64,000 nt of DNA from Toxonevra muliebris (lineage: Eukaryota > Arthropoda > Insecta > Diptera > Pallopteridae), in contig OY829328.1 in assembly GCA_963691655.1 (NCBI GenBank), forward strand, positions 5,608,204 to 5,672,203, in the 5' to 3' direction. A program made the translations under genes and the position numbers. Each line of letters starts with the position of its first letter. Position 1 is the stretch's first letter. The notes below the pieces were generated by a model, which was not told the DNA's origin, ran no database searches, and saw only the letters and a list, made by a program, of their open reading frames with translations. Positions 50,820 through 62,220 of the stretch are shown here, piece after piece.

Positions 50820-52267
50820 TTATAAATTTCATACCGATTTGATGTGTGCGCAATGAAAGCGAGCGCTGATGGTGCGCTGCGTGCAATAAAGTATTTGGTT
50901 TTTAGTACCCATAAGATATGAGTGTAACGAATACAATACTTGATGGTGGTGTTGGCGCGGAGAGTGGTATAAAATGTAGTTTTTTTTTTTTTTGCTTTTC
51001 TTACGAAATATATTTCTCGTATCTGAGTATCTGTGTGTGTGTGTGCGGAGCTGTGAGTTTGTGTGTACGTTTGTTTGTATGCGCCTGTATGTGTGTGTGG
51101 GTGCTTTTGGTCTGCTCCAGTGTTTTCCTTGTTCTCAGTACTGAACTCTGAGCAAGTGAGGCAACAGCAATTCGAATGAGAGTGAGTGTGTGTTGGTGTG
51201 AGTTTAGAATTCTATGTGAGTATGTGTTTGTTTTGTGATGGTAGGTTTCTTGCTGTGTCTTCTTCTTCTTCCACAACAAATACCATTGCAGGAATTTAAA
51301 TTTTGAATTTTGTGAAGAATTCTTCGCTGCTATTGAAGATGAAGAAGGAAGTAGAAATTTTTTGTATATTTCTCGAAACAAGGAAACAAGATATTTTTGT
51401 AGATAACTCGAAAACTTTAAGGTATTCAAGATTTATTTTGAATGCATACTAAAAATTGATGCTATATATTTGTGGCTGTTTTTTGAGTTAAATACTTAAA
51501 AGTAAAAAGCAGCAAATTTAAGAGTTTTATTTTAAAGCATTAAATATTTTTTGATTCTTAAAACATTTAAAATTTAATTCTTAGCTCAAAATGTTAGCTC
51601 AAACCAAACTTAAACGCTTATTTTGAAAACATTGTTTTTAAAAAGCAGATTCCTCAACATTTCAAAAATATTTGTTATTCAGCAACTGAAGAATACAACT
51701 ACACATGCACATCAACTCGTGTGTGAGTGAGTAGCTGTAAGAGAGTATAAAGTGCATGTGCATTTCAAAGAGTCTAAAAGAGCATAAGAATTTCTTCAAA
51801 TTTTTATATTGCTGACAAAAAATGAGTGTAATTCAGTCTGCAAGTCTGCAAAGTTATGCTCAAAAAGAGTTGCCAACACTTTTCTTTCTACTCGAAAATA
51901 AAAATATTTTATTTCATTTTGAAATATTCAAGCTTAATAGTATTTTATATATTATTGTTGTATTTCTTTTGCTTTGATTAGTTTAAATTCAAATAAATTA
52001 TTAATTGCATATTATTTATTTTCTCTTGTTTACTTTTCGTTTCATTATTTATTGTTCGATGTCACACAATTTTTTCTTATCTTATCAGCACCACGTCGAG
52101 GTAAGCATTGTAGTGAAACACACTGAAGCTCACAACAATCGTGCGATTGGCGCTATGCATAAGCGTTTATGTTTCCCTTGACGTTAATATTAAAATTTAA
52201 AAAGTATTTCAAGTTACAATCTCTTCACCTAAACCCTTTTAAAGAAAAATAATGTTTATAGATTTAA

Positions 52268-52820
52268 GGGGGTTTCCTGAATTAGAAGATTAAAAAAACG
52301 CGTTTTTTCATGATTTTTTTTAGAAGGGGGAAAAAAGTAACAAATTCATTGAACTTCAAGGTATATTTTTGTACATATTCAAACTTTTTTTTACAGTAAA
52401 TTAACAAATTGCATGTATTATTTCATGAGCGTCTTGCCGCTACAGTCTTCAATCTGCATGAAAAATCCAGCTCGTAATTCTTGGTGAAAAAAAAAAAAAA
52501 AATTTTTGAATTGCTATATATTTTTCTTCTGGGTGAACCAAAAAAAACCGAAAAATCGTTAATTCATAAACTTTTTTAATTCATTTAGAAAAAAAAAATG
52601 TAATACTGAAGATAAAAAACTTTTTTAGCTATCACGCCCGCCAATTTAGAAAATAAAAACTGAAGAAAATGCACTTAAAAGTTTTCAATTGCACCAAGAA
52701 TCTGAACAAAACTAACCGTTGGCCTCTGTAACCTTGTAACTATATTCTTGAATAGTATATCCATCGATTTAGACAATAACAAAAACGAATTTTTGGGACC
52801 TTCTAATTCAGGACACTCCC
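52268..52820. mobile_element. 553-bp TTAA-flanked MITE with GGGGGTTTCCTGAATTAGAAG-type ends
   Basis: The left arm GGGGGTTTCCTGAATTAGAA is mirrored by the right arm TCTAATTCAGGACACTCCC, with 2 differences over 21 bp. TTAA flanks both sides, at 52264-52267 and 52821-52824. Terminal GGG after TTAA is shared with the 1.5-kb element in the RYBP intron, so the two may use the same transposase. Confidence 0.75.
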
Positions 52821-52824
52821 TTAA

Positions 52825-54060
52825 ATTAAAAAAAAAAAATTTTAAGTCTATTTTCCTACGTTGGCTTTAATCTTAATCTATATATATTAAAATATGCTTA
52901 AGATCTAACAAAATCTCTTAAAACACCAATAGCTACAACTATAAATATTTCGAAATAGGGCGGCACAATTATAATAAGGAAGAAGTAAATGAAGTAGTAG
53001 TTGGTTTTTTGAGTGCCCATGTAATCAGAACACATTTACCCAGAACTTTTTAATGGCATAATCTTTAGTATTTAGAAAACTCTTTATTCCTATAGCATCG
53101 AGCTCATGAAAGTTTTTGGCTTTTTTATGGTCTAGCAGGCAATAGCAGGACTTTAGTCATTACAGCGATTTGGCAGAGAATGTCAGAAGTACAACAGGTT
53201 GATTTATATTAAAATTTTTAGATAAGGTTGGTTTAGTCTTTTGATATCTCCACCATTAATCAAATGTTTATTAAAAATTTAATGATTTTCTTATATTTTT
53301 TATTAATGGCATAAACTTGTAAATATCACATGCGTGTATGTACACGTACTTTCTAAGATACTATTATCGCACTAAAAGAGGGTTGTCTCATTTTATCAGT
53401 ATTTTACACATTTCATATGAAACGAATGAATTCCTTCCAAATCGATTTGCCTTACAGTCGTCGTCATCGTAGAAACGCACTGCATGGAAACCATTTATGC
53501 CTCCGTCGTCGCACATTATAGAAAATGCTGCTTTTACAATGTGAAACCAACTAAAGTAAAAGCAACCCCCTTTTACTAAAGCATATTTTTGTGCTTTTCT
53601 CTTTGTATTATAGCCCGCTTCTTCTGGCTTCCCCATAACATTTTAAAAGCACCAAAAGACTAATTTCATATACCACCAAAATATATAAATTTAAGTTATG
53701 CACGCAAAAAACCCGAAAAAGCATTAAATTCAAAGATTAAAATTCTAATTTGCAAATGTGAAAAGGATTTTGATGATTTCGAGAACTTTGAAACTTTTTG
53801 AATTGTATTGATATATAAATAATAGGGAGGCGAAAACATTCCACTAATTTTTTCAAAAGTTCAAGTGCATATGAAATCAACCGTTGCTTGGTGTCAGCTA
53901 TGGTTTAATCCTCAACGATAGATATACTTTTCACGATCAAATGTGATGAATATCAACACTAACTCTAGTAGAGCGAGTCAATAGAAAACAACGCAATCTT
54001 TATGCAGCTTGGAAATTAATATCTGGATAAATACAGAAGATAGTGTACAAAAGTTTTCTC
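52825..54060. other. AT-rich non-coding stretch
   Basis: I see no supportable gene. The 82-residue minus-strand frame at 53388-53636 has no recognisable domain. Confidence 0.4.
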
Positions 54061-54330
54061 AGCAGACTTCGAGAAGTCACAAATGCCCACTTACAGTTCC
54101 GAACTGGATGGGACTCGATTGAATAACAACTCTCATAAACTGCGTAGGTATTTTCAAGTCAAATGTTCTTTCTATACTTCTTTATGGATATAAAATCTAA
54201 CTAACAGCCAAGTTTTTGACCAATAAAATACTAAGCTCGGTAAATCGTTGTCTTCGCCATATTCTCCAGATCTGGGGCAACAATATCGGGTCAGTGGCAA
54301 ATTGAGGAAATGGATGTGAATCGTCTTCCT
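54060..54330 (+). pseudogene. LINE (RTE-like) reverse transcriptase C-terminal remnant
   Basis: The plus strand reads IFKSNVLSILLYGYKI, a stop, then LTAKFLTNKILSSVNRCLRH and ILQIWGNNI. This is the familiar post-catalytic segment of RTE-type LINEs (fxSNVxSVLLYGxExW, then an RCLRxIxxIxW motif). An upstream stretch has decayed LREVTNAHLQF. Stops and frame shifts make it inactive. Confidence 0.7.
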
Positions 54331-56330
54331 GGGAAAAAGTCTTTCGTTTTTCGAGTCTGTTTTGAGGTATACTTTTTACCTTTTATTTATAGTACAAGTA
54401 AGAATCTTTCATATTCCTTTAGTAAATTTTGAGAAGGGGAAAACTCAAAATAAAAATTCATTGAATTTTTGGTCAGAAATGCAAAAAATTACAAAAGCAA
54501 CGTCTCTTTTGTTTTGTTCTTAAACTCTTTTGAGCACAATATTCCAATCTACATTGTACTGTATTGCTTTAGGTACATTTTGTACTTAAGTATACGTTAG
54601 TATTATTATGATCAAAGTTCCACAGATGCCAAGTAAAGATAAGAAAGAAAACGGCCCTTTGAATAATCACATACATTAGACATTTTCTAAATACAACAAA
54701 TCACTTTTCTCTTCTTCTTCTTTTCGTTCTGTTGTTCCTTCGTTGGTTAATGCCCTTTATACTCTTTACCTACTGACGACTTGGCTGCCCTGACTACCTG
54801 CATCCGCAATCTGCCTGCAGAAGATAAATACACACATACATGAGAGTATAGTTAATATAATACAAATACAACAACAATGTATGTACCATCTAAAAACAAC
54901 CTTCCAGTAACCAGCAACAGCAACAACTACAATACCTATGCCAATATACAACAACACACTAGTCACATGCGTTCACTACTCAAATCGCTCGCATACAATT
55001 TAAGGTGCATTCCTTTGTTCAAAGTTACACACAAATAAAAATTTTGTTCCCAATTTTTTTTCCTTTTTTTGTTTTTTGTTCCTTTTCGTATAAATTTCAA
55101 AAGAATCAACAAATTTTAAATACAATAATAAGAAGAAAGAGAAGTAGAAAAAAAAAACAGCAAAGTCCCCTAAAAAACGAGTACAAGTTGAGTATAGAAT
55201 AAAATCAAAGATATATTCCGCTACAAGCACACATACCCATTCACATTATATAAAGATCCCCTGCGCGCTGAATTTATACATATGTGTGTGTATGCATTCG
55301 ATTGGGTATGTGTGCGAGTGTTTGTGCGTTCATATATGTGTTATTCATCCAGTAAGAACACGTACGGCATCAAATTCCAAAGGATATTTTATATCACATT
55401 GCAGCAGCAACACCACAGCGTAATTCTAAGAAGCGATTGTTGAAGAGAATGAAAGCGAGTAACTAAACATTCCTTTTTCATATTTGTTCAAAAATAATCT
55501 ATTCAAATATATACTATGTGTGCATACATACATATATAGTTTAGTATGTTATATAGATATCTATAATAAATATTAAAAATTAAAACGATTTCCAGCATAA
55601 CTCCTGAGTTTTTTAAAACCTATCGTTCTAGGGGTAGTCCTTTGTAAAATAACCTCACAAAAACTATGTTAGAGTTCAATATATTTGTGATTCAGGAGCA
55701 AAACTTACTAATTACAGATTTCGTAAAAACTCAATTTGCACACTTCAGCCAATTTTGAATAGGTACTAGAATTCGTGATCTAATTTCGTAATTTGAAAAA
55801 ACAGCTTCCATATGTCTTAAACATAACATTTCAGCACTCAGAAAGATTATAAAAGATTGTGAATTTTAAAGGGTGGAGTAGTAATTAGACAAACCCAAGA
55901 AAATGTGGTGACCAACTGTGCATACTTACATTATTTTAGAAGATATTACAAATTAAGAGCAGTGACATTTAGAATGAAATTAACTTTTGTAAAAATTTTT
56001 ATATTTTTTATAACGTTTTTCTTCAAGATCGGTCATCTGTAGTATCTCACAAATGTGTTGATGCCAGCCAAGATATAATTTTGAAGTTTGAAGTTTGTTA
56101 TTTTATATAGATAAATTAAGCATTTCAAATGCAAAATAAATATGTTTTCTATTTTTTTTTTTAATTTTCATAAACTCCTTCAGAAAAGGTATGTCTTAAG
56201 TAGGAACATGGTAACGATACTCGATACTTTTTATCTGATACCCGAAACTTTTTTACTCGACGCTTTTATAGTGCAAAACTCTACTCATTGCGTATAGGTA
56301 TCGAAGTTCGACACTTTCTAAATTCTCACA
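54331..56330. other. Non-coding AT-rich region with microsatellites
   Basis: TATG and CAACAA repeats and poly-T blocks are present (for example 54840-54960 and 55060-55160). I see no supportable gene. Confidence 0.4.
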
Positions 56331-56470
56331 GTGCAAATATTAGTACTTAAAAATGCAACCATCTCAGTTCCATCCGAGCGTCACTTTTCCAAGGCGAGAG
56401 CAACAATAACAAACGCCAGAAATCGTTTACATAAACCGAACATTTTCCATAAAAATCAAGTTCCGGACCA
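56331..56470 (+). pseudogene. hAT transposase C-terminal (dimerisation) remnant
   Basis: The plus-strand frame starting near 56331 contains NATISVPSERHFSKARATIT followed by NARNRLHKPN. This matches the hAT C-terminal dimerisation signature (ATSVPSERxFSxAGxxxTxxRNRL). The rest of the transposase is not found upstream, and the frame continues with no further family match. Probably a truncated element; domestication cannot be excluded from this alone. Confidence 0.7.
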
Positions 56471-56885
56471 TCAAATTCATTTTAGACCTATGCTCTTTTT
56501 TGTTCGTAATGACAAGAGAAATCATAATTTCGACGGCGCGGTATCAACCAATTTTATTTCATACAAATCCCCCCGGCCTAATACATACATCAATGTATAT
56601 GAGTATAAGTAGTATCCATAATTTCCACTCGATAATATGCCACTAATCTTAGGTAAGCCCAAATGGTTTTAAATTCTAGTATTTAGTTTTAAATCCAGCA
56701 CATGCAAAAATATTAATTAATAATAATTAATTTTCGACCAGTTTTCAAAGTTGTTGTACGAAAAATTTGTCAGATATTTAAAATGAGCAATCTTTATTAG
56801 GAAAACTATTCTTTAGCCATAGATTTCTCAAATTCAATTATGTCACTAAGAGAGAATGTTAATTTAAGACGATGATATACACTTA

Positions 56886-56995
56886 TGCCTGGTTTTCACT
56901 ATGTCAAATTCAATTAAATTTGTCAACATGTTGGCAAATTTTATATAGGAAATTCTCTCTTTTTGACAGGGAATATGACATAGTGAAACCAAGCA
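56886..56995. mobile_element. 110-bp MITE with TTA target duplication
   Basis: The left end TGCCTGGTTTTCACTATGTC is mirrored by a right end reading TGCTTGGTTTCACTATGTCA in reverse complement. It is flanked by TTA on both sides (56883-56885 and 56996-56998). A 3-bp TWA duplication is typical of PIF/Harbinger elements. Confidence 0.75.
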
Positions 56996-57496
56996 TTACA
57001 AATCGTACATTATGTGCTTAAAGCAATTTGTTGAAATTAAAAAATAAAACACAAATTCTCAAAAATAACCTAGTTTAATAACAAAATTGTTTCAATATTT
57101 GTTGGTCCTGGCTATGCTCAAGAGAAATTACCTGCTCCACTATTGACAGATCGTAAATATTAAAAGAGAATACTATATGAGTTTCTCATATGAGATTTTC
57201 ATCTTCTTCTTTGTCTGATAAAAGTTCTAAGTAGAAATATATATATACATATAAGCTCACATGCTTCAGCTCTTGCTTTTACACCTTTATGAGTTTTATA
57301 CTGAGAACCTGCTGTTTATAGAAAAAATGTTCATCACTCTTCATTAAACCAGCAAAAATTAATAAAAATAAAAGCTAATATTGCGCAAATAAATCCAAAA
57401 AAAAAATTTTAAATAGCTTTGTTTATTTTCAGCTTTTGTTATTTTGTTATTTGCATTGGCACGACCGAGTTTCTTCTTTGTTTTGTTTCCTTGTTG

Positions 57497-57645
57497 GTGA
57501 TGTTCTATTGGGAGTATGATCGGCGAACACCATGAAATTGTTGTTGCACCGAACACAAAGAGAGAGTCTTTACTCACTCTCACACCGATATGCTTGGTGT
57601 ATTGTACACGGGGGAAAATGTTTTGTATTCGTCGAACAGCGAATT
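57497..57645 (-). mobile_element. GTGCTCGG-type element, internally deleted copy 4
   Basis: In reverse orientation: GAGTATGATCGGCGAACACC and GCACCGAACACAAAGAGAGA match the right arm of copies 1 and 3. After GGTGTATTGTACACG the sequence jumps to GGGAAAATGTTTTGTATTCG, matching the opposite arm. The middle half is missing. Confidence 0.65.
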
Positions 57646-57649
57646 TGTT

Positions 57650-59770
57650 AAGTTTAGTGAGGTATATCTAAGAATTGGCCGAATGATTGCTATGTAAGTT
57701 CAGGACACCCCCGAATGGCAGTGCTTATGCCGATATTTGAGTTTATTCCTTGTTTTGTTTCCCTAGGTCAAATCATTTAATGTTGCTACAACCATATGTC
57801 TGCAGCTGTGCTCTTCGAGTCTGACTGTACTAAAAATAGTAATAGATAACGATATTTTACAGGTGTAAGTATGCCCCAGAAAGAAATTGACTTCGGTTCT
57901 AAGGTATGAATTCTATTTTTTGAAAGATCACGCTTGACTACGAAACGCGTTCATGTCAGATATTGCTTCAATCATTCTGTAAAGAATGGAGTGTGAAACG
58001 CTACTTTCGAGCAGCCTTCTTTTTTCCCCCTTTGTGAGCCTGAGCCACGGCAACCAGATTATTTTACGAGCTTCTACACAAAAATTTTATTGTTCAAAAA
58101 GGTTGGTTTACCGATAAATATTAAAGCCATTGCTCTTGAATTAAAAGATTTTTTAAAGGAAAAAAATTCTCCAATCTCCTACCCTATGTTCTCCAGTAAT
58201 CTCTGGATACGCTATTGGTCATGGACATCAATTCCGATTTCATCATTAATACGTTCACCCAATTTTACACTGGGATAGGTTGTATGAATTATTGAAAGTG
58301 ATATTGCAACATATTTTTGCATGAAAGTGACATGACAACAATAGATAACGTTCGTCTCTACATAAAATTACAAAGAATATACCTATACAGTGAGTGTATG
58401 CAAGCACTCGTTCAAATATGTATGTATGTATGCCAGTGTGTGTATTCGTACGTGTATGTTTCATAAAAAAAAAAAACGAAAAAAAAACATGTGCAAAAGG
58501 AAGTTGCTGTTACCACATTGCCACAGAGTATCAACTCGCTCGCTCACCACAGCAGGGCGACAAAACATTTCCGGCCGTAAGCAACTAAAAAAAACAAAAC
58601 GAAAATATATTTATTTTAGTGTTGTAATTTTTACTTCTTTACAACTTTCGTTTTTATTAATTTTTAAGCGGTTGACGTTGACCTTATGAAAAAAAATGTC
58701 TGTGTTTTGATTTTTGGACCAAACTCGGGAAAAATATTCTACAACAATTTAAATTATCATTGCTATTCGAGGGCAAGAACGGTGAATTGGTATGTTAAAA
58801 GTGTCTGCTAGATATGTATCTAGATACAAGTATCTAACAATAACAAATTCTTTAAGCGTTTTTCTTCAACAAGCTTATGTCATAGTCATATTTACTAATG
58901 GCATTTTATGACGGGCAGAACACGGCAGCCGCGGCGTGTATTCGTAAGCGCCTGCTGCAATTGTAATTCATATGCTTTCAGTTTTTGTATCTTTGTATGA
59001 ATAGTATCTCTGGAACTACATTTTTTTTAACAACAAATAAAACAATACCCCGCAGTAACTAACAGTAACAATGTTTTTTTTCTGATTTCCGTCTAGAGTA
59101 GATTCTTTATAATTTTTGTTGTTGTGTTGTTGTTTTGTTATGCTTCGAAAATATTTTTCTTTGTTGAAATGGTGACAAGTTTCTTTGGAGATACACTCTC
59201 GCACTCGTAGATACTTTTATTTTATTGTGTGCATGTATGTGTGTATTCCATTTAATTTTATTCTGTTTTGCGTTTTAGTTTTTTACATTTCTGTGCGATA
59301 CTTTTGCGTCTCGATCGTCGTATTCGTAAATACATACCTATTTAGTTTTGTGCATTCTTTTTTGCGTTTCATATTCGCGCCAGTTAGTGCTGGTGTTGTT
59401 GTTCTTTCAGTTGTTGATTGTTGTTTGTTGGTGATTCATCGAAATTAAAAATAAAGTTTTGTATCTCATTTAATTCTTTGAATTTTTGTGTTTTTTTCAG
59501 GTTCGTTTTCTGTTTATGATTCCGCAAATTTGTTTTAAAGTTTTTTGAAATACCCAAAAAAATAGAAAAATTTAATCTAATAGCGTAGAACTAATCACGA
59601 TCAGACCCACTGAAACCAATAATATCGATAGCCTTTGTATTAAGATATTCTTGAATCGTGTACAAATATAACACTCAGCTGGGCCTAGGCGCTTAACTAG
59701 CTGTTACGCCATTTTCCAGCTTTGCGCACATGTCTCATTGCATGAAGACATATAATCTCCTAACAGCACA
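57650..59770. other. Non-coding region
   Basis: The sequence is mixed AT-rich, with TATG repeats (58410-58440) and poly-A tracts. A strong acceptor-like TTTTTTTCAG at about 59500 has no coding follow-up I can read. I see no supportable gene. Confidence 0.4.
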
Positions 59771-59774
59771 TAAA

Positions 59775-59960
59775 TATGTAAGAGCGCTTTTGCCGCCACG
59801 ATGTCAATAACGTGCTAGGCGACTTCAATACCTGGTGGAGAAAAAGAATTTATTTGATCCGATGGTCGAGATTAAGTGTCCACGACAAAACCTCCGTGAA
59901 GAAAACAAACCTGATCGGCAGGGATTAGATTTCGACACAACGACAAATTTACTTGACTGT
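59775..59960 (+). pseudogene. LINE (RTE-like) endonuclease remnant
   Basis: The plus strand reads RFCRHDVNNVLGDFNTWW followed by LSVHDKTSVKKTNLIG. This matches the APE-type endonuclease core of RTE-type LINEs (RHDVKIVLGDFNAxxG, then a LHDxTSxNGxRLIDF stretch). Stops follow. It may belong to the same family as the reverse-transcriptase remnant at 54.1 kb. Confidence 0.7.
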
Positions 59961-60194
59961 TGCCAAATCAAAGAACATCATTCCTAAACAATTTAAGAAA
60001 GATTTATTGCTTCAGGCCTATAATATTTCCTGACGTTTGATTCAATTGCTTATCAATTTTGACGTGAATCAATTGAACGCATAGCATATTTAAAGAATTT
60101 TCGGTAACAGTCCTAGATTGAACACTTACTTGCCTTACAAAATAACCTATGCATGTAAGTTTACTATGAAAACTTAAACATTCGCTGAAATATT

Positions 60195-60200
60195 TTTATT
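60195..60200 (-). terminator. Polyadenylation signal AATAAA
   Basis: About 60 nt after the stop of BESS copy 1. The surrounding GTAACAATAAAAATATTT matches GTAGTAATAAAATATTT after copy 2 (62882-62887), showing that the duplication includes the 3' UTR. Confidence 0.55.
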
Positions 60201-60221
60201 GTTACTTGAATTGTGTTAATA

Positions 60222-60241
60222 ATTATATATATATATATATA
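60222..60241. repeat. (AT)n microsatellite
   Basis: A pure AT dinucleotide run in the 3' UTR of BESS copy 1. Confidence 0.9.
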
Positions 60242-60257
60242 ATACTAATAAAGTTTT

Positions 60258-60716
60258 TTAATGAAGTGGATCGTTTGAGTCAGATTCCGATTCATTTGCA
60301 AATGACTCCTCAAATGGTACTTCAAAAGTTTTAAGACGTTGTTTTGCTAAGTGCGTCTGCATGAGTACCATTGATTTTTGAGCTACTGATTCCGGTAGCT
60401 TTTTTAACTGGCACGCAATCATCTTTCCAAAGAAGTCATATTCATTTTCTTCTATTGACGATTTTTGACTGAGTGTTCCAGAAATAGTGTGTGATTTTCC
60501 CAATGTTTTCTGCGCACTTGTTGGTTTATGTAGTTTTAATCTCTTTGGTGCCTTTTTATGTGTTGTAGCTATAGAAGTTCCAGGTAAGTCCATGGAAGAT
60601 AATGACACGCTTTTATCAACAAAATCAGTAGTTGGCTTAAAATCTTCAGTAAGTTCAGAAAACTTTACATCATCATCAGAAATATTAAGTGACGGTCTCT
60701 TGAGCTTTATGGATTG
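60258..60716 (-). CDS. BESS exon, copy 1
   Basis: An acceptor tract TTATTTCTGTGCAG lies just above 60716 and the stop is TAA after DPLH. The shared blocks with copy 2 are ELTEDFK, KAPKRLKL, GKSHTISGTL / EKSHTVSGTL, EENEYD and QLKKLPESVAQ. Confidence 0.75.
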   Translation of the reverse strand, partial: QSIKLKRPSLNISDDDVKFSELTEDFKPTTDFVDKSVSLSSMDLPGTSIATTHKKAPKRLKLHKPTSAQKTLGKSHTISGTLSQKSSIEENEYDFFGKMIACQLKKLPESVAQKSMVLMQTHLAKQRLKTFEVPFEESFANESESDSNDPLH

Positions 60717-62220
60717 CTGCACAGAAATAATTACGGATAAAAATATATTAATAATACGAAATATTATTTAGTAAACAAATATACTGCACAACGGAATTTA
60801 CCAAAAAAAAAAATCGCAAGAGATTTGAAAATGGATCCTATTTAGTTCGAGTACGCTGAACATGATGGCTTTGCCTCTTTTTTTTTCTTATCGTCTAAAT
60901 TAAAATAAAGCGGTTTCAATAATAAAAATACTATATAAGAGGATTTGTTTTTGAAAATATGGTTTTGTATAAAAATTTATAAAAGAGTTTTTTATTTGAA
61001 AATATTTATTTGTTAAACCGCTATACATATAACAAAAATTAAAATATCGTGTTCAGCGTACTCGAATTCAAATATCTTGTGCTTTTGACTGCTATTATTA
61101 TTATGAGTTTCAGAAGTCAAATTGGATTATTATGAAATCAATTTTGTATACTTTGAAATCGTTTTAGAATGTTTTGGAATCAATGTTTTACTTAACGGAC
61201 TTCTGAAAATGTCTACAAACTGTGTTTATTCCATTAAAAAATGTGGTCCCAAAAATAAAACTTCTAATAAAATATCACCTAAAAATTAAAAATATTTGCA
61301 TTTCCCCAAAGAAAAAATTACATGTTCCACAACATTTGGAACCTTTTTCATTAATTAATAGCCCCCATGAATATTGAAAGTGATTTCGTCCGAATTGTCA
61401 ACATAAATAACAAGTAATTTTCTATTCCATATTTGTTTTGACCTATCACTCTGTATAAAATAATAAGTGTATTCACGATCTAGTGCAAATGGTCTAGCAT
61501 CATTGCAAATGGTGTATATTTTCTGCTATCACAATGACAAATATATGTAATATGTAATAAAAATTTATTTTTGCAATGATGCAAGACCATTTGCACCAGA
61601 TCGTGAATACACCTAATATAATTTAATATAAGTGGCATGGTAGAAGTGCATTTTTTCAAAAAGTAGCCACTTTAAATTTTTGACAAGTAACATGTTAGAG
61701 ATGTATTTTGTGAAATGGGCACAAAAGTGAAATTTAGTAGTAATTGTTTAATAGTACTTTTTATTATTAGTAGTAAATAATAACTCTTATTTGTATTATT
61801 CGTAATAAACAAAGTATAAACAATGTTACATAAATCGGTTTTCTTTATAAACAAATATTATTAAGTATCAGAACAAATGTATTCTCAATTGTCAAAGTTC
61901 CTCTTACTTTTCAAAATGCTTCTACCTCCTAAATTATTCTGCCATGAGTAGTGGCACACCTTTTTCGAATATTCACTGTTATCGAGGGGAATTAATTTCT
62001 CATATAATTCCTGTTGGTCGCCATGGTCGTGTTTGCTGAAATGATCACATTTCACACAAATATCATCCTTCAAAACAATTCGACATTTGCAGTTTTCGTG
62101 ATAGCACAAATAATAAATCTGATTTTTATAAATCGATTTTCTACGATATAATTGTTTCTCGGTTATGGAATAAAGCAGTTTGCTATTTTTCCTTTTCCCA
62201 TCTAAAATGATATATTCCAT
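60258..62220 (-). CDS. FLYWCH-like zinc finger / BESS-motif protein, two exons, about 239 aa
   Basis: Predicted DNA-binding nuclear protein; name unknown. Exon 1 (61960-62220) starts MEYIILDGKRKNSKLLYS and has a FLYWCH-like finger: YYLCYHENCKCRIVLKDD with C39, C44, H64 and H66 as candidate zinc ligands. The donor AAAAAG|GTGTGCC (phase 0) joins an acceptor CTGTGCAG to exon 2 (60258-60716). That exon starts QSIKLKRPSLNISDDDVK and has a C-terminal BESS motif, EYDFFGKMIACQLKKLPES then VAQKSMVLMQTHLAKQRLK. BESS motifs mediate protein interaction in MADF-BESS proteins. An AATAAA lies at 60195-60200 on the coding strand. The splice choice is my reading; a weaker donor-like GGAG|GTAGAA exists in the wrong phase. 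Paralogue of the gene at 62938-63964. Confidence 0.7.
61466..61612. mobile_element. 147-bp MITE in the intron of BESS gene copy 1
   Basis: The left arm GTGTATTCACGATCTAGTGC then AAATGGTCTAGCATCATTGC is mirrored almost perfectly by the right arm (reverse complement GTGTATTCACGATCTGGTGC then AAATGGTCTTGCATCATTGC). Arms are about 45 bp with few changes. TAATA lies on both sides and is a candidate target duplication. A partial relative lies at 33.66 kb. Confidence 0.8.
61960..62220 (-). CDS. FLYWCH-like exon of the BESS gene
   Basis: 261 nt (87 codons) run from ATG at 62220 to the GT donor at 61958-61959. If the exon is not spliced here, the frame would continue about 25 more codons to a stop. 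The upstream open frame could add MYFLTFFFFI, but a poly-T tract encodes it, so the internal Met is preferred. Confidence 0.6.

Larger units (their letters stand above)
45530..52263. other. Non-coding region with microsatellites and a repeated CACCATCAAG motif cluster
   Basis: A (TG)n runs at 48703-48729, TATG repeats near 48840-48880, and GT repeats near 51029-51110. The interval 50380-50950 has balanced composition and repeated CACCATCAAG words. A tRNA-like box B (GGGATCGAATTCC, minus strand) near 47590 is too isolated to call. I see no supportable gene. Confidence 0.4.
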
